Below, piece by piece: positions 56,269 to 64,000 of a DNA stretch of 64,000 bases (position 1 is the stretch's first letter; every line of letters begins with the position of its first letter). The notes beneath the pieces are model-generated. The model saw only the letters and a program-made list of their open reading frames with translations, searched no databases and was not told where the DNA came from. Location: contig CM060732.1 of assembly GCA_030704615.1 (NCBI GenBank), positions 74,505,053 to 74,569,052 on the forward strand, given 5' to 3'. The DNA is from Takakia lepidozioides (lineage: Eukaryota > Streptophyta > Takakiopsida > Takakiales > Takakiaceae). The position numbers and the translations under genes are program-made.

Positions 56269-56685
56269 TTGGCTGTATTGAGAGGAGTAGATATTCTTAC
56301 CTCGAAATTTGAATCACAGCCAATCCATCGTGGAGAAGCTGACAGAAAAAGGATCGGAGTCTCCAGCTGCTGCGAACCGTCACATAGTTCCTGTGATTCC
56401 GTACGCGTGTGTCGCATATGCCAAGAAGAAGATGAGATCACAGGCCGTATCACCTTTGGCATTGCACCAGCGCTGTACACACCCACATCGCAAGTGTGTA
56501 CAGCTGGATTAACATCAAAGGTGATACGGCCTGTGAAATTTGTCACCAGCCATACCAAAGTGGATATACAGCACCCCCACGACAAGGAAACCTGATCGAC
56601 AAAGAGGATGAGCTAGAGAGAGGAAGAGTACTGGGCACGAGAACAAAGAAGAAGCGAAGCGCAGGGGCAAAGATGAGAAGATGAG
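56269..56685 (+). pseudogene. RING-CH (MARCH-type) zinc-finger fragment
   Basis: One plus-strand frame ends SVRVCRICQEEDEI, the first half of a RINGv/RING-CH finger. Another frame gives HPHRKCVQLD, and the third gives WINIKGDTACEICHQPYQSG followed by YTAPP. Together these match the plant RING-CH pattern CRICQEED...PCxCxGxLKxAHRKCVQRWCNEKGDxxCEICHxxYxPGYTAPP. The central PC-x-C-x-G part is replaced or scrambled and two frame changes occur in about 120 bp. RING-CH proteins are membrane-linked E3 ubiquitin ligases. The basic end (RTKKKRSAGAKMRR) closes the frame. It is probably a broken copy. Confidence 0.6.
56440..56534. repeat. Nested perfect inverted repeat inside the RING-CH fragment
   Basis: Outer arms ACAGGCCGTATCACCTTTG (56440-56458) and its exact complement (56516-56534). 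Inner arms GCTGTACACAC (56472-56482) and its exact complement (56494-56504). This can form a two-step hairpin or cruciform. Confidence 0.95.
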
Positions 56686-57218
56686 AAGAGTGGTGAGAGA
56701 GAAGGGTTCCATGCTGGCGCACAGGGCAATTAAATAGAAGAGAGAGATGCATGTTCTAGATTGTGAGGAGCCCGGTAATGGGAATGCAGCAATTGGGCAA
56801 GAATTGACCAACTAGCTCATAGATGGATGGAGTGTGTCCTAAACACAGTGAGAGAGAAGACTAAGACCCAAGATGTATAAAATGTAGTTGAGAGTCCTCA
56901 TCCCTAACCACATACTCAGCAGCCCACGTACTTTCTCAAAGTTTGCTCACACACAAGAATAACTTGAAGCGGAGCGAAGCAGTGGACTCCTCTGCCATTG
57001 AAGGAGAACCCCTCATAGATTGCTCCATAGCCCCAATTCACATTGCTCATGCACATGGTTCATATAACCATACACCGCACTACACCTCCGTGAGCCTCGA
57101 CCCCACCGCAACCTAGAACTATCCTCACCAAAGAATGCACAAACAGGCTATTGCCTTCATAGCCCACATTCCAAAATGGACCCGATCCAAAGTACGTCAT
57201 CACAAATTGTCGAACTTA
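56686..57218. other. Spacer
   Basis: No supported features. Confidence 0.3.
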
Positions 57219-57577
57219 GGGCCACTTTACACTATAAAGCCCCAGCCCAAGAAATCATGGGCCCAATTTCTATCACTGTTGGGCTGGTCTTGGGCCAACT
57301 TCAGCGGTCATGATCAAATAAAAATATTATGTTTTAATGCCAAACTTCTTGGGCCGAGAGTGGAGAGTTGGGTCTCCACTCCAAGAGGGTTCCTTTTTCT
57401 TGGGCTGGCCCAAGAAGTTGGCGTCAAAACTTGTGCCATATAGGCAAATCACCCATTTCCATGTTCTTGGGCTCGGGCCGTAGTGTAAAGCCATTGGGCC
57501 CAATTTTCAGGCCTCCGCCAATGGGAACGCTCCATTCTCACTTGGTCTTGGGCTTGGGCCCTAGTGTAAAGTGGCCC
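57219..57577. mobile_element. PIF/Harbinger-like MITE with TTA duplications
   Basis: The left end GGGCCACTTTACACTA is repeated exactly inverted at the right end (57562-57577), with looser match for a further ~18 bp (GCCCAAG). The direct repeat TTA lies immediately outside both ends (57216-57218 and 57578-57580). A 3-bp TWA duplication and GG-start ends are hallmarks of PIF/Harbinger elements. At 359 bp with no coding capacity it is a non-autonomous MITE. Internal GGGCC/GGCCC words repeat several times. Confidence 0.75.
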
Positions 57578-58258
57578 TTAGTACTTTTGGCATACCACAC
57601 TTGGAAGTTGCAACTAATGCACAAATAAAACAAGCCGAAAACCGCGAGAGGCTCTATCCATTGAAGCAACAATTTTGACAAGTTGCCAAGTGGATTATAC
57701 TTAAGAGTTTTCCAATCATAGTCTTGACACGGTGTAAGGTCCGTTGACCACATTTTCTCCATTGACAAAGCCAAAAAAAGCTCAAATTAACCCTTAATTA
57801 CCTATGCGACCCAACACTGTGTGAGAAAAAACCCTGCATTTTTTCAGATTTTACATATTTAAAAAAAAATTGTCAATTATGTTTCTGACTAGATGGCCCA
57901 CCCTATGGCCTTCAATGTCTTGAATTCAGATAAAAGCAACGCTTTAGATTTGGGATTTTTGGAAATCCAGAGGTCATCTATTTCCATCTTCCATGTAGAG
58001 TTGACCATCTGCGTGGCCTCTTTCCATTGGGCATGCACAATCTGGCTCTGACGCCGGAGGTGGCCGTCAAGGCCTGTCCTCCCACCGTACACAGGGTGCA
58101 AAAGAATTTAGTTGACGTGGCCCTAAGGAAATTGCCGGAATCATCTGCCGGTGTAGGTAATTCTCAGCCTGAATCGCCCAAAACTTGTCGGTCTAATTTT
58201 TGCCTGACTTTTTCCTTATTCCACCAGTGGATTTTTTGAAAATTCGGCATGCGTGTTA
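57578..58258. other. Spacer
   Basis: No supported gene. A minus-strand frame at 57889-58101 has no motif. Confidence 0.3.
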
Positions 58259-58269
58259 TGTGGAGTGCA

Positions 58270-58440
58270 AAAAGGTGGACGCGTTGCCGAAGCAAGCATA
58301 ACTTATGGTGCAAATTGACCCAGAAGAGCTACTGCCTTCCGGTAGGAAGGTGGACACCTTTGTAACAACCAACTGGGTGGTTTGAACCCACAACCACTCG
58401 TAAGAGGGTATATGCCCTTACCACTGGGCCACATGTTGGT
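58270..58440 (-). mobile_element. tRNA-derived SINE with 11-bp target-site duplication
   Basis: On the minus strand: A box TGGCCCAGTGG, about 40 bp, B box GGGTTCAAACC, then a body with GGTGTCCACCTTCC, GGAAGGCAGTAGC and CATAAGTTATGCTTGCTTCG. The direct repeat TGTGGAGTGCA flanks it (58259-58269 and 58441-58451). Transcription would be by RNA polymerase III, with mobilisation by a partner LINE. Confidence 0.8.
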
Positions 58441-58451
58441 TGTGGAGTGCA

Positions 58452-59025
58452 TATAGCATAGCCGCCGCCGGCGATTTCCAAAATACATTCTTTTTCTTGG
58501 TCAGAAATTTTGGGTGTGTCCATTTTGAAGTTCAAGCATATTCATGGCTTTTGAAAACCCCCCACTTCATGTACAAAGGGGCATTTAGAAAATTTGGGAA
58601 TTTGGCCTTCAAAATTTTGGGAAACCCCTGTAACAAGTTTAGAAATGTGGATATGTCACTTTCATATGCAGCAAAAATCAACCTCTCAATCCATTTCTTT
58701 GGTCAAATCCAAAAAAACTTATTCTCAAAAACTTGAAAAAAAAAACCCTCACATTAAAACATTATAATCTTTGCAAATGTATGGTGAAATTCTCCAAGGA
58801 TTAGGTGTGAGGATGTATGTGGTAGGTAGGGTCACTTCTGTAAGGTTCATTTTTTTTTATGTAAATAGACAGGTAAGTAGACTACCTCTACTGGATAGAG
58901 GTGAGTGAATCTTGATAAAAGAAAAAACTATGTACACGCAATTAAGGGTTACGACACGCTCAATACATGGGCCACCAATGTAAAGACATCTTTTGGTCAC
59001 ATAAATATATCCCTCTCCATACCAA
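58452..59025. other. Spacer
   Basis: No supported gene. A-runs occur near 58736-58745. Confidence 0.3.
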
Positions 59026-59189
59026 GGACGCTAAACCGTGAGCGGTGAGCGGTGAGCTGGAAATCGTGAGCCCATAATATAAATTATATATGATTATGAG
59101 CATGGATAGGTCGTCAAAACATTAAGAAAGGGGACGTATTTCCGTGGATTACTGCATAACAACCCAGGAAGTCAAAAAATGACAATAGA

Positions 59190-60335
59190 AGGGTTACTGT
59201 CCCTGTTTTGCAAAAACATAAATTAAATTAATTAAATTAAATTAAAAAAACACTGTTGTCTGATATGCGTCGGCGCATACGAAATATGAGTGCCAATGTC
59301 CCATGTTTTGTAAAACTAAAAAATTAAAAAAACTAAAAACTAAAAAACTAAAAATTATTATTATTATTATTTTTGAAAAAACAATGTTGTCTGGCGCATA
59401 CGAAATATGAGGGCCACTGTCCCTGTTTAGTAGAACAAAAATTTAAAAAATAGTAAAAAATTGAGAATTAAAAAACAATTTAAAAAAAACACTGTTGTCT
59501 GATATGCACCGACGCATATGCAGTGTCCGGTTTTTTGTAAGACAAAAATTTAAAAAAACATGTTAAAAAAATGATAATTTAAAAACAATTAAAATTTTTT
59601 GTTGTCTACATATGCGCCGGCGCATATGCAGTGAGGGCCACTGTCCCCTGTTCTGTTATATATATTAGAAAAATATTTTTTAAAAACAAATCCCGGTTGT
59701 CTGATATGCGCCGCCGCATATGCAGTGAGGGCCAATGTCCCCTGCTTTGTAAGACAAAACTTTTTAAAAATACTAAAAAGAAAGAGAATTAAAAAACAAT
59801 TACAAAAACAGTGTGAGGGCAACTGCCCCTTGTTTTGTTTTGTTTTTAAATTAAAAATTAAAAACAAATATTTTAAAAAACAATTAACAAAACACTGTTG
59901 TCTGATATGCGCCGGCGCATATGCAGTGAGGGGAGGGCCACTGTCCCCTGTTTTGTAAAAACAAATTAAAAATTAAAAATTAAAAACATATATTATTTAA
60001 AAACAAAACAAAACAAAACAAAACACTGTTGTTTGATATGCGCCTGCGCATATGCAGTGAGGGCCACTGTCTCCTGTTTTGTAAAAAGAAAGAAAAATAA
60101 AAGAATTAAAAACATATATTAAAAACAATTATAAACAAAGCACTGTTGTGTGGTATGCGCCGGCGCATACGAAATATGACGGCCACTATCCCCTGTATTG
60201 AAAAAAATAAAAATAAAAATATCAAAAAATATTTAAAAAATATTTGTTCTAGAAAAAAACACTGTTGTCTGATATGCGCCAGCGCATACAAAATATGAGG
60301 GCGATTGTCCCTTGTTTTGCAAAGAAAGAAAAAAA
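59190..60335. repeat. Array of ~100-130-bp units with ATATGCGCCGGCGCATAT palindrome
   Basis: About ten units, with palindromes near 59262, 59392 (half), 59501, 59606, 59703, 59904, 60036, 60153 and 60271. Each has 'cactgttgtctgatatgcg', the 18-bp palindrome, 'cagtgagggccactgtcccc' and 'tgttttgtaaaa', then a variable A/T-rich spacer of AAATT and AAAACAA words. Differences in the palindrome are mostly at CpG positions. Confidence 0.85.
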
Positions 60336-60438
60336 AAAAATCCCCCCGAGGAAACTGTTATGAGATTCATTCTTATTGAGGATGGTCTGCTGCACAGAAT
60401 GAAACAGATGGATGGAATGGATGTAACAGATGTCATCT

Positions 60439-60616
60439 ATAAGACAACCAACATGTAGCCTAATGGTAAATGACACATACCACGTTGGATATGGTTGTGG
60501 GTTCAAACCACGGTCTAGTTTGTCATGAAGGTGTCTACATTCCTAGCGGAAGGCAGTAGCTCTTCGGGGTGAAGTGATTCCATAAGTTACGCTTCTTTCG
60601 GGAGGCATTATACTTT
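60439..60616 (+). mobile_element. tRNA-derived SINE with 8-bp target-site duplication
   Basis: The head TAGCCTAATGG is a slightly worn A box, the B box is GGGTTCAAACC about 45 bp on, and the same body follows (AAGGTGTCTACATTCC, GGCAGTAGC, GTGAAGTGATTCCATAAG). TGTCATCT flanks it at 60431-60438 and 60617-60624. It sits inside the non-autonomous element at 59.0-60.8 kb, so it inserted later. Confidence 0.75.
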
Positions 60617-61185
60617 TGTCATCTGCAATGACTGAAAAATGGTTAATCATTCCACGGAAAAAGGCCCTACAAGTTCGGAATTCCATGCTGACGTGGCGTG
60701 AGCTTATGCTGGGCTCACAGGCTCACAAGCTCATGCATCTAGGCTCACGAAATAGCAACCCTGCTCTCCATACAACCCTCTATGCCTAACAACATCTCCA
60801 ACACAAGACACATGGTGACACCTTCTTCTCAGCTAATGCACCCATTTGATCATACAAGTCTAAAGATCACTCGTCGTAACCACTCAATTTGACACATTCA
60901 CAACGGTCTACCTGTTTTTTGCCTTAACGTCTGATCGCTATCAAATTGAAGGCAAGACAAGAGAGTTTAGCCTCAAAGACGAAACACCTGATGGGCTATA
61001 TTTTAAACGACACGGTTAACAGTAGTCTCGTATTTTCGAGGTATTATTCTTCATGTAGCTTCAATGCAATTTTAAAGAGAACGCAGGAAGCGTTGAGCCC
61101 ACATACACTGTTATGATCTTCGTTTATGCTCGGACACGCTATGAACAAGGATCAAGCATGGGTTCCCCTGTGTTTGGATTGCTAA

Positions 61186-61368
61186 GACAACCAGCATGTA
61201 GCCCAGTGGTAATGAACACATACCACGTTGGATGTGGTTATGGGTTCAAACCACGGTCTGGTGTGTCATGAAGGTGTCCACCTTCCTAGCGGAGTGCAAT
61301 AGCCATTTGGGGTGAAGTGACTCCATAAGTTACGCTTGCTTCGAGAGGCATCATAATTTTTTTTCTTT
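61186..61368 (+). mobile_element. tRNA-derived SINE with 13-bp target-site duplication
   Basis: A box TAGCCCAGTGG (61200-61210) matches the consensus exactly. B box GGGTTCAAACC lies at about 61244. The body carries GGTGTCCACCTTCCTAGCGG and CATAAGTTACGCTTGCTTCG. It ends in a T-rich tail. TTTGGATTGCTAA is repeated exactly at 61173-61185 and 61369-61381. This is the best-preserved copy. Confidence 0.85.
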
Positions 61369-61381
61369 TTTGGATTGCTAA

Positions 61382-62473
61382 AACAAACGACGATGCGTTA
61401 TAGCTTAGTTGCAACGGCCCACGGTCGATTTTTTTTCTCAAGCGGCTATTCAAGTCTAGCTGTGTGAATTCAGTTCGAGAAGTTACTAAGGTATCTTAGG
61501 CTCACTTTAAAAATCCAAAATTAGTTTACCCAGCAATTGTTATCGACTGGGATTTTTTTGTAGTAAGGATCTCAAACTAATATAACGGAGCCGTTATCGA
61601 ACGTCGTTGGTGGGGAATCAAGCAACATTTCCACGGGGATTTGCGACTTAGTGTTTTTTCATGCATGGAGGTTGAACCCAACGGACCTGCGAGCATTTCA
61701 AGGGTATCCCAAGGGAATTTATGACCAAGTTTAAGGATTTTTTGTCAGTGTTTGCAACAACACCCATTTTTGGGGCTTTTCGGACATTCACGGCCACCCA
61801 AATTCAATTCGAGGGATTTTGAGGGGTTAAAATATGTAATCCCTAGGACAGATGGTGGATGAATTTTATATCTACCAATTGAAAATGGATGATATCTTTC
61901 CTCATCCATGGATAGTTGGATATTCCATCCATCATTGTCTATTATTTTTATAGTATATAAGGCCCCCCCCCCAGCCTATTAAAGTCCCAAAATTAACAGG
62001 ATAAACTTGATGGAACAAGACCTCTTAACGCAAGAGATCCCCTCACAGACCCGTTAAAGCCGGTTAAATGATCATGGAGTATGTGAGAATCTGGTAGTAG
62101 GTGAGAGCTCCACACAACATTCCATTGCCATTGACCGTCACAGTAGACAGATGTCTTCTAACCCAAACAAATTTTTCGTCCAATCCTCATCCATTTTAAT
62201 CGTGAGCGAGTTCGAGAGAGAGACTCCAAAGTACGTACAGCTCGGCTCTCTGTGAGTATGTTTCTGAAGTCACCCTCGCGGTATAAGACCTGAAGTTCCC
62301 ACCTCTTTTTTAGTTCAAGAAAGCAATCGTTCGGGAGGTTATCTCACTCCGAATCAGTGGAATGCAAATTTCCAGGTGCAACAGAAACAATTCAAGTGAT
62401 TTTCATTTGGAAACAGTCTATGGATGATGGAAGACTATCAGGTGCCACATTCTCTCTCTCACTCTCTCACTCA

Positions 62474-62509
<36 letters not shown>

Positions 62510-63828
62510 CTCTCTGGTAAAATATTTCAGGTGGAATAATGTGATTTTTTCGTATAGAGGTCCTGAAAATGATAAGTAGACACTTGTTGCAAAACGCCTT
62601 CCCTGGCCAGGGCCTTGTGGGATTTATTGAATGAATACAGGGTTTCAGAACCCTTACCTTGTAATTTAGTACTCGCTTTGCCTTCAAGAGATTTTCAGTA
62701 GAGCTGCGACCAGCAATTTTGCCTTCATTGGGTTGGAATGAGGAAATAATGTACTCATAGGAAAGAGAAAGGGAGAGGGAGCATCACAATAGTGGGGATT
62801 GCCAAAGTTGGCCTTTCTCTTCTTGAGTCAAAGCATTGCCCTCTATGCATAAGTGAGGAACTAGCATCACTTATAGTAATGGGTTCTGGTGTGTAGGTAA
62901 CTGGAGCTTCTAGCGCATGCCAGCCCCAACTAAATATAGGCCAAATCGTCTTGACATGATGGACGTTGTTCTTCAACGGACCAGATTTAGGTTCACATGA
63001 TTCTAGCAATTTTGTTTAATGTTTGACTGAACAGAGTTCATATTTGAGAGGCAATGCATTTTGTTGGAGGACTTTTTTATCGGTTTGCTTTTAATTTGTT
63101 GTTTAGTGCAATTTCCAATACCAAGGAGAGAAAAAAATGAATCAACAGTAAAAATGTACCTGAAATGATCTAATTTGTGTGGCAGCAGTATGCAGGACTT
63201 CTGGATTGGATACAAATTATTCTGCATTGGATATTATTCCCATAGCGAGATGCACAAGGAACAGTTTTTAGCAAGCAAAATGGGTTGGTCTTTGACATCC
63301 AATGTTTTTGCTGACCCTTGTGTTCATCCTACAATGTGAAATCTGCCTGAAAATGCTCTTTTCATCTGCTAATTGACAGGATCATGTTTGAATCTATTTT
63401 GACTTTGAGGCGGGCTATCTATGTAGGTCAAGTGGTCTCTGACCATTTAATGGTCTACCACGGCACGGACTGTACGAACCTTCGGTAAGCATGATTCCAT
63501 TTTCAGATGTTATACATTATAGCTAAGAGAATAAAAAAACACATGTCCTCGGAGTTAAGCTCATTGAAGGGCACCTATGCTGATCTTCCGCATGCAGAGC
63601 ATTGATGGAGCAATTTGAAGACATAGATAAGCTTTCTACAACTGAACACGGCTCATTACTATTGCAAATGATCAAGGTGACATGTTTAAGCTGAATGTAA
63701 TAGCTCCTTACATCATCAATCGTTACTTGTGGTTTTTGTTGGTATTGTTATGATATGTGCATGTTTTATGGGGGAGAATTTGGTATGAGCTGATGGGTTT
63801 TTCTCTTCGTTATTTTTCATTGCATGTA
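61382..63828. other. Spacer with TC/AC microsatellite
   Basis: No supported gene. A TC-then-AC-then-TC microsatellite lies at 62450-62516. Minus-strand frames at 62755-63009 and 63003-63227 have no motif. Introns of a gene reaching beyond the window are possible. Confidence 0.35.
62450..62516. repeat. Compound (TC)n(AC)n(TC)n microsatellite
   Basis: Continuous ctctctcactc, then about 14 AC units, then ctctctctc. Confidence 0.95.
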
Positions 63829-63829
63829 G

Positions 63830-63992
63830 GGTGATGACTATGGCCCGGATTACATCTCTACAAGCCGACACATGAGATTCAACAAACGTCAGTGGGCAGG
63901 ATGGTGGAGCCAGAGCCACGTGGCCCATCTGAGTCTAAGTGGTAACACTCGTCTTCCAAGTATCACGTCAAGGGACTTAATTACCAACTAAA
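63830..63992 (+). CDS. Possible exon at the window's right edge
   Basis: A pyrimidine-rich stretch ending in ATGTAG (about 63829) is followed by an open frame GDDYGPDYISTSRHMRFNKR, then QWAGWWSQSHVAHLSLSG, and a stop near 63990. The residue mix is protein-like and there is a plausible 3' splice site, but I recognise no family. A 5' splice site inside the frame (GTGGTAAC near 63940) is also possible. Confidence 0.3.
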
Positions 63993-64000
63993 TCCTGGCA

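Larger units (their letters stand above)
59026..60765. mobile_element. Non-autonomous MULE-like element with palindrome array
   Basis: The left end GGACGCTAAACCGTGAGCGG followed by GTGAGC repeats mirrors the right end, which read inward is GGTTGCTATTTCGTGAGCC with further TGAGC repeats (60690-60765). These ends resemble those of MULE copy 2 (GGTTAGCTATTTCATGAGC). The inside is a palindrome array and a SINE insertion, with no transposase. I infer a deletion derivative mobilised by the MULE family in this window. Target duplication is not clear. Confidence 0.5.

Noticed and set aside
58270-61368. tRNA genes at the A/B-box sequences
   Set aside because: The cloverleaf cannot close (no acceptor stem), and the same head is followed each time by the same non-tRNA body with target-site duplications, which defines a SINE.

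Overview
This window is nuclear DNA from a plant-lineage eukaryote (a streptophyte: land plant or charophyte alga). The signs are split genes with GT-AG introns, a plant-type half-size ABCG transporter, a plant-style RING-CH fragment, and Ty3/gypsy, CACTA, Mutator-like (MULE), PIF/Harbinger-like and SINE elements. Very low host-gene density and repeat-filled spacers fit a large, repeat-rich genome. A charophyte such as Chara is my guess only; nothing here proves the species.

Layout. 1-4.2 kb: decayed spacer with a pol-like remnant and a KRI1-like pseudogene. 4.2-9.9 kb: a broken CACTA (En/Spm, TNP2-type) transposase on the minus strand between two blocks of a CpG-rich palindromic repeat; parts of the two blocks are a direct duplication of about 540 bp. 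9.9-12.0 kb: decayed coding-like DNA and a 500-N assembly gap. 12.2-17.3 kb: a multi-exon minus-strand gene joining a ParB-like domain to a beta-class DNA N4/N6 methyltransferase domain, with a second palindromic repeat scattered in its introns. 17.9-21.4 kb: a divergently oriented MULE transposase (DDE plus SWIM zinc finger), then more palindromes and a CpG-rich terminal repeat ending at 22,050. 22.05-28.6 kb: a truncated minus-strand Ty3/gypsy element. 28.7-29.9 kb: a degenerate satellite. 30.76-34.96 kb: a second element of the same MULE family whose DDE segment is inverted relative to its two ends. 36.5-39.1 kb: a third, different MULE pseudogene joined to a Ty3 reverse-transcriptase scrap and a 31-bp minisatellite, followed by a G-rich island at 39.35-39.47 kb.

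41.0-46.6 kb holds the one clearly intact host gene: a ten-exon ABCG half-transporter (755 aa) on the minus strand whose splice phases all agree. 47-64 kb is mostly non-coding. It has small tandem repeats, tRNA-derived SINEs (three with visible target-site duplications), an old-yellow-enzyme-like exon fragment, a RING-CH pseudogene containing a cruciform-capable inverted repeat, a PIF/Harbinger-like MITE with TTA duplications, and a non-autonomous element carrying an ATATGCGCCGGCGCATAT palindrome array.

The most interesting region is 12-22 kb. There a ParB-methyltransferase gene and a MULE transposase diverge from a shared 0.6-kb spacer, with related 22-bp palindromes on both sides. This may be one mobile unit carrying its own DNA-modification gene. 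That is inference; the domains and repeats are visible directly.
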